Positions 37,010 to 46,436 of a stretch of DNA of 64,000 bases are shown one piece after another. Within the stretch, counting starts at the first letter, position 1, and every line of letters starts with the position of its first letter. The notes below the pieces were generated by a model. It worked only from the letters and a program-made list of their open reading frames with translations. It had not been told where the DNA came from and ran no database searches. This stretch comes from an uncultured Dysgonomonas sp. GTDB lineage: Bacteria; Bacteroidota; Bacteroidia; Bacteroidales; Dysgonomonadaceae. The DNA is taken from NCBI GenBank assembly GCA_937995835.1, contig CALKIV010000083.1, positions 50,649-114,648 of the forward strand, given 5' to 3'. The translations under genes were made by a program, and so were the position numbers.

Positions 37010-38347
37010 ATGAAAATAGTAATAGCAGGTTCAGGAGCAGTAGGAACGCATTTGGCTAAATTGCTTTCGGCAGAAAATCATGATATTGTCTTGATGGATG
37101 CTGATAAAGATCAACTCGCCAATGCACAAGGTATCTCTGAGATCATGATCTTAGAGGGATCACCCACTTCGCTGAAAGATTTGGCGGAGGCTAATGTTGG
37201 AGAAGCTGACACTTTTATTGCTGTAACTCCCGATGAATCGGTGAATGTCACAGCATGTATATTGGCCACCAATATGGGGGCTGATCGTACCTTTGCCAGG
37301 ATCGACAATTTTGAATACTTATTACCCAAAAATAAAGAAATTTTTGAAAAATTGGGAGTAGACTCGATGGTCTACCCTGAAATGTTGGCTGCTAAAGAGG
37401 TGGTCTCTGCTATCAAACGACCTTGGGCTCGTACATGGATCGAACTTTCGGGAGGAGCAATCATTCTAGCAGGGGTGAAGATTCGTGAAAACTCTTCCTT
37501 GGCTAATAAGAACCTTTTTGAGCTAAGCAATCAGGAAAAGAAATTCCATATTGTGGCTGTAAAGCGTGGGCATTCTACCATCATACCAAAAGGGAACACT
37601 ACAATCTTACCTGAAGATATCTTGTTTTTTACCACTACCAAGCAATATGTCAATGACATCCCTAAAATAGCAGGGAAAGAAGTTGTAGAGGTAAAGGATG
37701 TCATCATCATGGGAGGAAGCCGTATTGCTATAAGGGCTTGTCAGTATCTCCCGGATAATATTAATATCAAATTGTTAGAATCTGATCGAGATAAATGTGA
37801 GTATCTGTTAGATAAGTTGCCCAAAAATGTGACGCTTTATCACAATACAGGTAAAGATGCAGACTTCCTAGTGCACGAAGGCATCGAAGATACGGATGCT
37901 TTCATTGCCGTAACTGGTAGCTCCGAAGCCAATATTGTGGCTTGTATGGCAGCTAAACGCTATGGAGTGAAAAAAACAGTTGCTGAAATAGAAAATATGG
38001 ACTATATATCCATTGCTGAAAGTCTGAATATTGGTTCTATTATAAATAAAAAGCTGATTACGGTAACGGATATTTATCGTTTTCTGCTGAGTGCTGACGT
38101 TTCGAATGTAAAAACGTTAATGGTGGCTAATGCCGATGTTGCCGAAATTGTGGCTCGTCCCAATTCTGAAATAACTAAGCGAGAGGTCAAAAAATTGAAC
38201 TTGCCAAAAGATGTTACCTTAGGGGGACTAATTAGAAATGGCGAACCTATTATGATTGAGGGGGATACATTGATAGAGCCTTACGATCATGTGGTGGTCT
38301 TTTGTTTGGATGATAGTTTGCGTCAAGCAGAAAAGCTATTCCAATAA
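37010..38347 (+). CDS. trkA: Trk potassium uptake regulatory subunit TrkA
   Basis: 445 aa with two RCK units, as in the full TrkA. The first Rossmann domain starts KIVIAGSGAVGTHLAKLL; the second starts near residue 225 with VKDVIIMGGSRIAIRACQ; each is followed by a TrkA-C domain. It binds NAD(H)/nucleotides at the inner membrane and gates TrkH, encoded 27 bp downstream. Confidence 0.96.
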   Translation: MKIVIAGSGAVGTHLAKLLSAENHDIVLMDADKDQLANAQGISEIMILEGSPTSLKDLAEANVGEADTFIAVTPDESVNVTACILATNMGADRTFARIDNFEYLLPKNKEIFEKLGVDSMVYPEMLAAKEVVSAIKRPWARTWIELSGGAIILAGVKIRENSSLANKNLFELSNQEKKFHIVAVKRGHSTIIPKGNTTILPEDILFFTTTKQYVNDIPKIAGKEVVEVKDVIIMGGSRIAIRACQYLPDNINIKLLESDRDKCEYLLDKLPKNVTLYHNTGKDADFLVHEGIEDTDAFIAVTGSSEANIVACMAAKRYGVKKTVAEIENMDYISIAESLNIGSIINKKLITVTDIYRFLLSADVSNVKTLMVANADVAEIVARPNSEITKREVKKLNLPKDVTLGGLIRNGEPIMIEGDTLIEPYDHVVVFCLDDSLRQAEKLFQ

Positions 38348-38374
38348 TATAATAATAAGGTGCGTATTTAGGTT

Positions 38375-39838
38375 ATGAGAAGTAAATTTAACTTCCGGTT
38401 TATTTTCAAGACATTAGGATTTCTTCTAATCATAGAGTCCATATGTTTGATGATAGCTAGCCTAATTGCATTCTATCAGGACGAAGGTTGCGGTGACGCT
38501 ATTGTGGTCAGTGGTGCTATTACTTTTGTGTCGGGTATATTGCTTACTATTCTGGGGACAGAAGAAATAGAGCAGAAAGTAGGCAAACGAGAAAGTTTTT
38601 TGGTCGTTGCCTTGTCGTGGACGGTGATGTCTGCTTTTGGAATGCTACCCTATTATCTCAGTGGGGAGATAACAAATATCAGTGATGCTTATTTCGAAAC
38701 CATGTCAGGATTTTCCAGTACAGGAGCCACAATTCTCCAAAACATCGATGGAATGTCCAAGAGCTTATTGTTTTGGAGAAGCCTTACACAATGGATTGGA
38801 GGTATTGGAATCATTGTTTTTGCCCTTGTCCTTCTCCCTATGGTGGGTGGAAATGCATCTATCTTATACGAGGCAGAAGCTTCAGGGATAGTTAAAATGC
38901 GTTTGAGGCCACGTATCGGTCAAATGGCCAAAAGACTATTTATGTGCTATCTACTTCTCACAACTGTGCTTGTTGTGTTGTTGTGGTTAGGACCAATGAA
39001 TTTGTTTGACTCAATCTGTCATGCACTTGCAGGTATATCTACCGGAGGATTTTCTACTAAACAAGCAAGTATTGCTTATTGGGATTCTGCTTATGTTGAA
39101 TATGTGCTTAGTATCTTCATGTTTATTGGAGGTGTCAACTTTGCTCTGATTTATTATCTGTTGCAAGGGGTTGCGAATAAGTTGGTGGAAGATGAGGAAT
39201 TCAGATGGTATCTTACTATTTGTGGAATTTTCACTTTGATTGTTGCCTTCGGCGTTATCGTTTCAGGAACGATTGACGATATAGAACAGGCTTTTAGAAC
39301 ATCTTTGTTTAGTGTTGTTTCAGTTATTACGACAACTTGCTTCACTACTACAGATTATACGGCTTGGGGCTCATTTTATACTTTTATTTTTGCTCTGCTG
39401 ATGCCTTTTTGTGCTTGTGCAGGATCTACATCAGGAGGAATGAAGATTGTTCGTTTGGTGGTGCTCTGTAAAAATGCTATAAATGAATTTAAAAGACAGG
39501 TACACCCTAATGCAATTTTGCCGGTGCGCCTTAATGGAAACGTTGTATCTACTGATGTGGTGACCAAGATATTAGCATTTATGTTTTTGTATTTGGGCAT
39601 TACAGCGCTGAGTGCGGTTGTTTTATCGGCAACGGGAATGGGACTAGAAGAGTCTGTTGGTTCTGCTATATCTTGTATGAGTAACACTGGGCTGGCTTTC
39701 GATCGTCATGGAATGAGCGATGGATATGCTAATATTCCAGTTTTTTCTAAGTGGTATATGTCTTTTTTAATGCTGACCGGTCGTCTCGAAATATTTACTG
39801 TTTTGTCATTGTTCATGCCTGGATTTTGGCAAAAATGA
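38375..39838 (+). CDS. trkH: Trk potassium channel subunit TrkH
   Basis: 487 aa integral membrane protein of the TrkH/KtrB superfamily with four membrane-pore-membrane repeats. Filter-like segments include FSSTGATIL, ISTGGFST, and SNTGLAFD, plus STSGGMKI. It carries K+ across the inner membrane under TrkA control. It completes the dxs-trkA-trkH run. Confidence 0.96.
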   Translation: MRSKFNFRFIFKTLGFLLIIESICLMIASLIAFYQDEGCGDAIVVSGAITFVSGILLTILGTEEIEQKVGKRESFLVVALSWTVMSAFGMLPYYLSGEITNISDAYFETMSGFSSTGATILQNIDGMSKSLLFWRSLTQWIGGIGIIVFALVLLPMVGGNASILYEAEASGIVKMRLRPRIGQMAKRLFMCYLLLTTVLVVLLWLGPMNLFDSICHALAGISTGGFSTKQASIAYWDSAYVEYVLSIFMFIGGVNFALIYYLLQGVANKLVEDEEFRWYLTICGIFTLIVAFGVIVSGTIDDIEQAFRTSLFSVVSVITTTCFTTTDYTAWGSFYTFIFALLMPFCACAGSTSGGMKIVRLVVLCKNAINEFKRQVHPNAILPVRLNGNVVSTDVVTKILAFMFLYLGITALSAVVLSATGMGLEESVGSAISCMSNTGLAFDRHGMSDGYANIPVFSKWYMSFLMLTGRLEIFTVLSLFMPGFWQK

Positions 39839-39882
39839 TGCTCTGTAAAAGAGAGCCTTAACTCAAATAACTTATAATACTT

Positions 39883-40959
39883 ATGGTGAAATATATTTTA
39901 CTTCTCTGGTTATTTATGCCTTCTGTGTCACATTTTGCACAAAACCATCAGGTGAAAATGATGTTTGTGGGGGATGCTATGCAGCACAAAAGCCAGATAG
40001 ATGATGCTCGACGAGATGGAGGTAAATATTATGACTACTCGCTCTACTTCAAAGAAGTGGAGGCAGAAGTTAAAAAAGCTGACTTAGCAGTGGTCAATTT
40101 AGAGGTTACCTTAGGGGGAAAACCCCACACAGGATATCCCACCTTTAGTGCTCCAGACGAGTTTGCAAAGGCTATACAAGATGCCGGATTCAACGTCTTT
40201 GTCACTGCCAACAATCATAGTGTGGATAGAGGAAAGAAAGGCATTGAAAGAACAATAAAAATGCTAGATTCGTTAAATATTGTGCATACGGGAACGTTTA
40301 AAGATTCCATCGAGAGAGAGATTTATTATCCTCTGTTGATGCTGAAAAATGGTATCAGAATAGCAATGCTTAATTACACTTATGGAACAAATGGTATTCC
40401 TGTTCCAAAGCCCAATATTGTGAATCTGATAGACACGGTACAAATTAAAAAGGATATTATAGATGCCAATAAATTGGGAGCAGACATCATTGTCGCCAAT
40501 ATGCATTGGGGCGATGAGTATATCTTAAAACAAAATAAGACGCAAGAAAGATTGGCTAACTTCTTGGTCGATAATGGTGTGAGACTAGTCATTGGCAATC
40601 ATCCACATGTGGTGCAGCCTGTGGATATCAGACGAGAAGGAGACAGCATAAAGTCTATTATCGTTTACTCTATGGGAAACTATGTTTCCGGTATGCGAAC
40701 CGTTAATACTTCAGGGGGAATGGCAATTAATATAAATATCAGCAAAGAGCCTAGACAAGCTGTTTCTATCGATAGTTTCGACTACTCTTTGGTATGGGTA
40801 CATAAACCGAAGAAGGGGAATGAATATAAAAACTTCCGATTACTCCCCGTTGCCGAATATGAAAATGAGGAAGGCAAAGTCGCTCTAGGGGTAGACTATA
40901 AAGAAATGGAAAGCTTTGCAAAGGCTTCAAGGAAAGCTATAGAAAGTTTATGGCAATAA
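39883..40959 (+). CDS. CapA-family protein (poly-gamma-glutamate capsule synthesis-like)
   Basis: 358 aa. A short signal peptide (~1-19) is followed by the CapA metallophosphatase-like fold. Motifs in order: MMFVGDAMQH, VVNLEVTLGG, VTANNHSVDRG, NMHWGDEY and IGNHPHVVQP. These Asp, Asn and His residues are arranged as a metal site of the calcineurin-like type. CapA acts in poly-gamma-glutamate production in Bacillus, but no capB/capC genes are here and the role in Bacteroidetes is unclear. Lies 44 bp after trkH and 45 bp before thiL. Confidence 0.85.
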   Translation: MVKYILLLWLFMPSVSHFAQNHQVKMMFVGDAMQHKSQIDDARRDGGKYYDYSLYFKEVEAEVKKADLAVVNLEVTLGGKPHTGYPTFSAPDEFAKAIQDAGFNVFVTANNHSVDRGKKGIERTIKMLDSLNIVHTGTFKDSIEREIYYPLLMLKNGIRIAMLNYTYGTNGIPVPKPNIVNLIDTVQIKKDIIDANKLGADIIVANMHWGDEYILKQNKTQERLANFLVDNGVRLVIGNHPHVVQPVDIRREGDSIKSIIVYSMGNYVSGMRTVNTSGGMAININISKEPRQAVSIDSFDYSLVWVHKPKKGNEYKNFRLLPVAEYENEEGKVALGVDYKEMESFAKASRKAIESLWQ

Positions 40960-41004
40960 GCTAATACATAGCAATTTTATTAGACAGAAAATATTAAAAT
41001 ATAT

Positions 41005-42036
41005 ATGAAACGAACAGAAATATCTACATTAGGGAAATTTGCTTTGGTTGAACGCCTAACAGAGTCCATAAAACTTAAGAATACAAGTTCAGTGAAGGGG
41101 GTGGGTGATGATGCTGCAGTGCTCTCGTATGGAGAAAAACAAGTTTTAGTCACTACTGATCTTTTGATGGAAGGTATTCACTTCGACCTGATGTACTTTC
41201 CCTTAAAACATCTTGGTTATAAAGCGGCTATCGCAGGATTTTCTGATATTTATGCGATGAATGGGCAACCTAAACAGTTGACCATGTCATTAGGTATCTC
41301 TAAGCGCTTCTCTGTAGAAGATCTTGAAGCTTTCTACGAGGGAGTGTATCTTGCATGTGACGAGTATGGTGTGGATGTGGTGGGAGGTGATACTACTGCC
41401 TCTGTAACAGGGCTGACCATTAGTGTAACTTGTGTGGGTGAGGGAGAGAAAGATCAAATTGTATATAGGAATGGAGCTAAAGAAAACGATCTGCTTTGTG
41501 TTTCCGGCGATTTAGGAGCTGCATATATGGGCTTACAACTCCTGGAAAGAGAAAAAATGCTTTTCAACGAAAGTCAATCTAAAACTTTCCAACCGGATTT
41601 CTCTGGTAAAGAATATATATTAGAACGTCAATTGAAGCCTGAGGCACGTAAAGATATCATTCGCCTTTTGCATGAGCACAATATTTTACCTACTGCTATG
41701 ATTGACATCACAGATGGACTAGCTTCAGAGGCGTTACACCTCTGCAAACAAAGCAAAGTAGGTTGTCAGATCTTTGAGGAACGTATCCCTTTAGATTATC
41801 AAACAGCGTCTATGGCTGAACAGTTTAACATGAATGTGACTACTGTGGCGATGAATGGGGGCAATGATTATGAATTGCTGTTTACGATTCCTCTTTTTAT
41901 GCACGAAGAAGTTTTGAAAATTGAAGGCGTGTACGTGATAGGGCACATCACGAAAAAAGATTTCGGATGTCAATTGTTGATGCGTGATGGTCTGGAAATG
42001 GATATCAGGGCGCAGGGATGGGAAGCGAAAGAATAA
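41005..42036 (+). CDS. thiL: Thiamine-monophosphate kinase
   Basis: 343 aa PurM-like ATP-dependent kinase. GVGDDAAVL near residue 32, LLMEGIHFDL, the VVGGDTTAS metal-binding segment and DITDGLASEA are the expected ThiL motifs. It makes thiamine diphosphate, the cofactor needed by Dxs and by the transketolase pair elsewhere in the window. The hypothetical membrane protein gene starts 12 bp downstream. Confidence 0.94.
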   Translation: MKRTEISTLGKFALVERLTESIKLKNTSSVKGVGDDAAVLSYGEKQVLVTTDLLMEGIHFDLMYFPLKHLGYKAAIAGFSDIYAMNGQPKQLTMSLGISKRFSVEDLEAFYEGVYLACDEYGVDVVGGDTTASVTGLTISVTCVGEGEKDQIVYRNGAKENDLLCVSGDLGAAYMGLQLLEREKMLFNESQSKTFQPDFSGKEYILERQLKPEARKDIIRLLHEHNILPTAMIDITDGLASEALHLCKQSKVGCQIFEERIPLDYQTASMAEQFNMNVTTVAMNGGNDYELLFTIPLFMHEEVLKIEGVYVIGHITKKDFGCQLLMRDGLEMDIRAQGWEAKE

Positions 42037-42048
42037 CAAATTGGATGC

Positions 42049-43209
42049 ATGAAGCTGAAGTATAAAATTCTTATTGTGCTTATCATCTTTCTTTTTTTCT
42101 ATTGGGTTTATCTCTCTTTTCTTTCTTATGAATACCCCACTAAAGAAGAAATTGATAAAAGGATTAATTATCTCGAAAGAGTAATAAATCAACCTTTAAA
42201 CAAGGAGGCGGAGGTGGTAAAACTTGGATACATGAGCTCTGAATTTATGCTTTTTTCCTATGCCTATTCTACCTATGCTTTTACGAGTCTTATCGTAAGT
42301 GACTCGACATATAAAGAGCGACTTGTACCCTTAATCAAAGAATGTATCATCAAGTCTATGCATCCTGTAGTGTCTTTTCCCTATGATATAGATATTAATT
42401 TACTCCGGTCGGATTCTATTCCGGATTATTCTGTTTTGTATCTCGGACATCTCAATTTGATGCTCGGCTGTTATAGAATGGTAGGTGATGGTGATTCTTT
42501 TAATCAGTTGAATGATAATATTTCAGCCTCATTGTTTAGCAGATACGCTAAGACACCATATCTGATGCTTGCCTCTTATCCAGAATCGATATGGATTCCG
42601 GACAATACAGTTGGATTGGCTTCGCTCAAATTGCATGATTGGAATGCTGATAGTGGATTTGGACAAATCAGCGAACAGTGGGTAGAATATGCTAAAAAGA
42701 ATTATTTAGAATCTGAAACGGATGTTCTCTATTCTACTGTTGATGCGTCAACAGGTAAAGCGCTTGAAGAGGCACGTGGTTCGATGCTTGGTTGGAGTAT
42801 CATGTTTATTTATCAGTTCGATAGCAAATTCGGTGCTGAACTTTATGAAAATTACAAAGAACATTTCAGTGATAATTTTCTAGCATTAAGGCTTTTTCGT
42901 GAACGTGCTAATGAGAGATTTCTTTCTCTCTCGGATATTGACTCTGGTCCTATCTTTCTCGGATATAGCATCCCTGCCAATGAATTTGCATTAGGTCCAG
43001 CAATTTTATCAGGCGATTTAAGAACAGCCAAAAAGATAGAAAGGCTGATTGGCTTTGGTGCAAGATCTGTTGATTATAATAATGAATTGAGATATAAAGT
43101 TCGTTTTGTTAGCATGGACATAAGTCCTATGGCTGAAGCTCTAGTCTTAAATTCGATGGTGATGCGCTGCTGGATGGAAGATAAAGAGTCCTTTAAAGGA
43201 GACTTGTAG
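42049..43209 (+). CDS. Hypothetical membrane-anchored helical protein
   Basis: 386 aa; I do not recognise it with confidence. Residues ~5-24 form one membrane helix, with the rest probably outside the cytoplasm. The body is rich in amphipathic helices, with aromatic-acid motifs IWIPDNTVGLASLKLHDW near 180-197, EEARGSMLGWSIMFIYQF near 245, and IPANEFALGPAILSGD near 305. This is the look of an (alpha/alpha)6 toroid, loosely like linalool-dehydratase-type or sugar-processing barrels. It is probably co-transcribed with thiL. Only two cysteines, at residues 145 and 375. Confidence 0.5.
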   Translation: MKLKYKILIVLIIFLFFYWVYLSFLSYEYPTKEEIDKRINYLERVINQPLNKEAEVVKLGYMSSEFMLFSYAYSTYAFTSLIVSDSTYKERLVPLIKECIIKSMHPVVSFPYDIDINLLRSDSIPDYSVLYLGHLNLMLGCYRMVGDGDSFNQLNDNISASLFSRYAKTPYLMLASYPESIWIPDNTVGLASLKLHDWNADSGFGQISEQWVEYAKKNYLESETDVLYSTVDASTGKALEEARGSMLGWSIMFIYQFDSKFGAELYENYKEHFSDNFLALRLFRERANERFLSLSDIDSGPIFLGYSIPANEFALGPAILSGDLRTAKKIERLIGFGARSVDYNNELRYKVRFVSMDISPMAEALVLNSMVMRCWMEDKESFKGDL

Positions 43210-43243
43210 TAAATTCAAGTGTTTGGCTGATTCTCGTTAAATG

Positions 43244-43282
43244 AAAAAAAACAGCTACAAGCCTGTTGAGGACTCATAGCTG
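43244..43282 (-). terminator. Terminator of the FKBP gene
   Basis: Minus strand: CAGCTA (43282-43277) pairs with TAGCTG (43257-43252), followed by eight T residues (43251-43244). Confidence 0.6.
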
Positions 43283-43308
43283 GATGCTATACAATAAAAA
43301 AAGTTCTA

Positions 43309-44280
43309 TTATTTTACTATTTTGATCAACTCAACATCAAAAATCAGATTAGAGTAAGGAGGAATTTGTCCCATATCCCTTTCTCCATATCCCATCTCGT
43401 AAGGAATGTACACTGTCCATTTCGAACCTTCAGGCATTATCTTTAGCACTTCAGTCCATCCTTTTATCACTTGGTTTACGCCAAGGGTAATGGGCTCTCC
43501 TCTTTGGTAGCTGCTATCGAAAACAGTGCCATCTACAAGCTTTCCTTCATAGTGCACCTCCACTTGAGAGCTATCGGTTGGTATATTACCTGTTCCAGCA
43601 TTTACAATTTTATATTGTACGCCACTTGGCAGACCTACTACTCCTTCTTTTTGTAGGTTGGCTGCAAAAACTTTAGCTTCCTCTTCTATGCGTTGAGTAT
43701 GCTTCGATTTAGTATCTTCTGGTTTTGGTTCCATCAATTCGCGAATATATTCTTCTGAATTGGGTAGTAGATCTTTCTCTTCAGCAAAGGATGCTTTTAA
43801 TGATTGTAGAAGCAATCCTTTATTTATATTTAGTCCCAAAAACACTGATTCTTCGAATTCTTCGAGCGATTTGCTGATTTGTTGTCCTATTCCTATACCA
43901 GTATTATATCCATTTCCTTCAGGAGTCACGGTGTTTAAGGCTGTCTCAAATCCTTTTAAAAAGCTAGTAACTCCTGCTTCGTTACTCTTTTTCACTTTAT
44001 CTAGTTCTGCCTTTAGCTCCTTTGCCATAGCTTTATCTCCTCCCAATTCAGCATTATAAAGTCGAGTGGATACCTCTCCCGTGTCTTGAAGTACACCCAA
44101 CCTTTGAAGATGATACATGAGTGAGCCATTGGCGTTGAAGGTTTGTCCTAATGCATACGCGATAGAGTCAGACTTATTGGTTAGTTTTATAGTATTAGAT
44201 GGATTGGCACTTTTTTGCCCCATCAGGCTAACAGAACATGCCAAAAGTGCAACTATGCTCAATACAGATATTTTTCTCAT
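43309..44280 (-). CDS. FKBP-type peptidyl-prolyl isomerase, periplasmic
   Basis: 323 aa. Signal peptide (~1-21) followed by an FkpA-type helical dimerisation region carrying an additional segment (residues ~30-190). The C-terminal FKBP domain starts near 213 with GVQYKIVNAG. FKBP motifs are VEVHYEGKLVDGTVFDSSYQRG, VIKGWTEVLKIMPEG, and IPPYSNLIFDVEL. It would assist folding of exported proteins. N-terminal region longer than in E. coli FkpA. Monocistronic. Confidence 0.92.
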   Translation of the reverse strand: MRKISVLSIVALLACSVSLMGQKSANPSNTIKLTNKSDSIAYALGQTFNANGSLMYHLQRLGVLQDTGEVSTRLYNAELGGDKAMAKELKAELDKVKKSNEAGVTSFLKGFETALNTVTPEGNGYNTGIGIGQQISKSLEEFEESVFLGLNINKGLLLQSLKASFAEEKDLLPNSEEYIRELMEPKPEDTKSKHTQRIEEEAKVFAANLQKEGVVGLPSGVQYKIVNAGTGNIPTDSSQVEVHYEGKLVDGTVFDSSYQRGEPITLGVNQVIKGWTEVLKIMPEGSKWTVYIPYEMGYGERDMGQIPPYSNLIFDVELIKIVK

Positions 44281-44331
44281 CGTCTCTTAAAGTTTTATGA
44301 TAATTAGTTATTTGTCTATAATTTAAGCGAG

Positions 44332-44339
44332 CAAATATA
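44332..44339 (-). promoter_or_regulatory. Possible -7 element for the FKBP gene
   Basis: Minus-strand TATATTTG, 51 bp upstream of the start codon; no -33 element at the usual distance. Confidence 0.35.
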
Positions 44340-44415
44340 TATGTTTTATCTCTCTTTTGTAGTTAAAAGTGTATGTATTATGCTAATTCCTTATAAAAGA
44401 TAGAACTAATATACC

Positions 44416-44423
44416 TATCTTTG
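44416..44423 (+). promoter_or_regulatory. -7 element of the DEAD-box helicase gene
   Basis: TATCTTTG followed by CA, as in the tRNA-Phe promoter of this window, lies 93 bp before the start codon and implies a leader of roughly 85-90 bases. No clear -33 TTTG. Confidence 0.45.
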
Positions 44424-44484
44424 CACCTCCTTATCATCTGGCTTCGTTTGTCGCTTCATTAAAAAAGGTTAGATAATAAGGTGC
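44423..44484. repeat. Inverted repeat in the helicase leader region
   Basis: GCACCT (44423-44428) and TTATC (44431-44435) pair with GATAA (44472-44476) and AGGTGC (44479-44484), giving an 11-bp stem interrupted by a symmetric two-base mismatch. The left arm overlaps the -7 element and probable start site, so it may act as DNA (operator) rather than as a complete RNA hairpin. Confidence 0.4.
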
Positions 44485-44516
44485 AATTACTGCTAAAGAT
44501 TATTTAAAAAGAATTA

Positions 44517-46292
44517 ATGAAAACATTTGAAGAATTAGGTGTAGCCTTAAATATACGTAAGGCAATCGAAGAACTGGGATATGAACAACCGATGCCTGTG
44601 CAACAAGAGGTGATTCCATACTTGTTGGATGGTATTAGGGATGTAATAGCATTGGCACAAACAGGAACAGGAAAGACTGCTGCTTTTGGTCTTCCTCTTA
44701 TACAGCAAACTGACACAAAATTAAGAACTCCTCAATCGCTTATCTTATGCCCTACACGTGAATTGTGTCTGCAGATAGCTAGCGACTTGGCAGATTATTC
44801 AAAACATGTTGATGGATTGAGAGTTTTGCCTGTATACGGTGGATCGAGTATTGACAGTCAGATCAGAGCCTTGAACAGAGGTGTGCAAATTATTGTAGCT
44901 ACTCCGGGACGTTTGATCGACTTGATCAAGAGAAAAACCGTAGACCTTGAGCAAGTGAAATATGTGGTGCTTGATGAGGCTGACGAAATGCTAAACATGG
45001 GCTTCCTTGACAGCATTGATGCTATCTTGGAGCGTGTGCCTGATGACAGATCAATGTTGCTTTTTTCTGCTACCATGCCGAAAGAAATAGCTAAGATCAC
45101 TAAGAAATACATGAATTCACCGAAGGAAATTACCATCGGTAGAAAGAATGAAGGAACAAGCACCGTTAAGCACATCTACTATATGGTGCATGCAAAAGAT
45201 AAATATCTTGCGCTGAAGCGTATTGCCGATTATAATCCTGATATATATGGAATTATATTCTGTCGTACCCGTAAAGAAACGCAAGAAATTGCTGACAAAT
45301 TGATCAAGGACGGCTACAATGCCGACTCTCTTCATGGGGATTTATCGCAAGCTCAACGTGACTATGTGATGAGTAAATTCAGATTGAGAAATCTTCAATT
45401 GCTTGTGGCTACAGATGTGGCTGCTAGAGGATTGGATGTGGACAGTTTGACTCATGTGATCAACTTTGGACTTCCTGACGATGTAGAGTCGTATAACCAC
45501 AGAAGTGGAAGAACTGGACGTGCAGGGCGTACTGGGATGGCTATTGCCATTATTCACACCAGAGAGCAAGGGAAAGTGAGGGAGATAGAGAAGGTGTTGA
45601 ACCGTAAATTTGAGCGTGGCGAAATCCCTTCAGGAGAAGAAATCTGCAAGCGTCAAATTCTAGATCTTGTTGACAGAGTAGAAAAAGTAAAAGTTAACGA
45701 GGATGAGATAAAAGAAATGCTTCCAGATGTTTATCGTAAATTAGACTGGTTGGAAAAAGAAGATATCATCAAACGTATGGTTTCTCTTGAATTCAACAGG
45801 TTGATCGATTATTATAGCGAAGCAGAAGAAATCGAGGCTCCATCCGGAAGAGGAGGAGATGATAGAGGTGATAAGTTTGGAGACAGACGTCGTAAAGGAC
45901 AAAGCGGAAGCCGAACAGCCGAAAAGGGTTATTCTCGTATTTTTATCAATATGGGTAAAACTGATAATCTTTCTCCATCTAACTTGATGGGCTTGATTAA
46001 TGATTACGTGCCTCAAAAAGTGGGTATTGGTCGTATCGACCTCATGCAAAACTTTTCTTTCTTCGAAGTGAGAGAAGGTGATGCTCCTAAGGTAATAAAA
46101 GCAATGAACGGACAAGAGTATAAAGGTCGTCGTATTTCTACTGAAATGGCTCAAGCAGGTGCAGGTGGTGATCGTGAAAGAGGCGATCGTGATCAGTCCA
46201 GAAGAAGAAGTGGAGGAGGAAGATCTTTTAGTAACGACTCTTCTCGTGGAAGTAGATCACAAAAAAGAGGAGGTAGAAAACCTCGCTATTAA
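44517..46292 (+). CDS. DEAD-box ATP-dependent RNA helicase (DeaD/CsdA-like)
   Basis: 591 aa. Q motif near residue 28, AQTGTGKT at 47-54, PTREL at 79-83, DEAD at 153-156, SAT, and HRSGRTGRAGRTG. After the helicase core comes a DbpA-type RNA-binding domain (residues ~470-545: FINMGKTDNLSPSNLMGLIN), then a Gly/Arg-rich disordered tail. Such helicases unwind structured RNA in ribosome assembly and cold adaptation. The long leader could carry self-regulation. Confidence 0.94.
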   Translation: MKTFEELGVALNIRKAIEELGYEQPMPVQQEVIPYLLDGIRDVIALAQTGTGKTAAFGLPLIQQTDTKLRTPQSLILCPTRELCLQIASDLADYSKHVDGLRVLPVYGGSSIDSQIRALNRGVQIIVATPGRLIDLIKRKTVDLEQVKYVVLDEADEMLNMGFLDSIDAILERVPDDRSMLLFSATMPKEIAKITKKYMNSPKEITIGRKNEGTSTVKHIYYMVHAKDKYLALKRIADYNPDIYGIIFCRTRKETQEIADKLIKDGYNADSLHGDLSQAQRDYVMSKFRLRNLQLLVATDVAARGLDVDSLTHVINFGLPDDVESYNHRSGRTGRAGRTGMAIAIIHTREQGKVREIEKVLNRKFERGEIPSGEEICKRQILDLVDRVEKVKVNEDEIKEMLPDVYRKLDWLEKEDIIKRMVSLEFNRLIDYYSEAEEIEAPSGRGGDDRGDKFGDRRRKGQSGSRTAEKGYSRIFINMGKTDNLSPSNLMGLINDYVPQKVGIGRIDLMQNFSFFEVREGDAPKVIKAMNGQEYKGRRISTEMAQAGAGGDRERGDRDQSRRRSGGGRSFSNDSSRGSRSQKRGGRKPRY

Positions 46293-46318
46293 TTGACAAA
46301 AAACAATAATATAGACTG

Positions 46319-46350
46319 ATAGGATATTTCTTTTAGAAGTATCCTATTTT
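46319..46350 (+). terminator. Terminator of the helicase gene
   Basis: ATAGGATA (46319-46326) pairs with TATCCTAT (46340-46347), extended inward by four more pairs including one wobble, then TTTT. Confidence 0.75.
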
Positions 46351-46390
46351 ATTTTCAGCAATATGCAGAAAATGTTTCACTAACAGTGCC

Positions 46391-46418
46391 TTTTGTTTTG
46401 TTTGTTTTCTTATATTTG
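46391..46418 (+). promoter_or_regulatory. Promoter/operator region of the DeoR regulator
   Basis: TATATTTG (46411-46418) fits the -7 consensus, 18 bp before the ATG. It is preceded by a TTTTGTTTTGTTTGTTTTC tract resembling the tandem TTTY repeats of DeoR-family operators and the TTTTGTTTGTTTTGTTTCG stretch before the MFS-aldolase operon. Autoregulation is possible. Confidence 0.4.
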
Positions 46419-46436
46419 TGGAAAGAGTGAATTATT

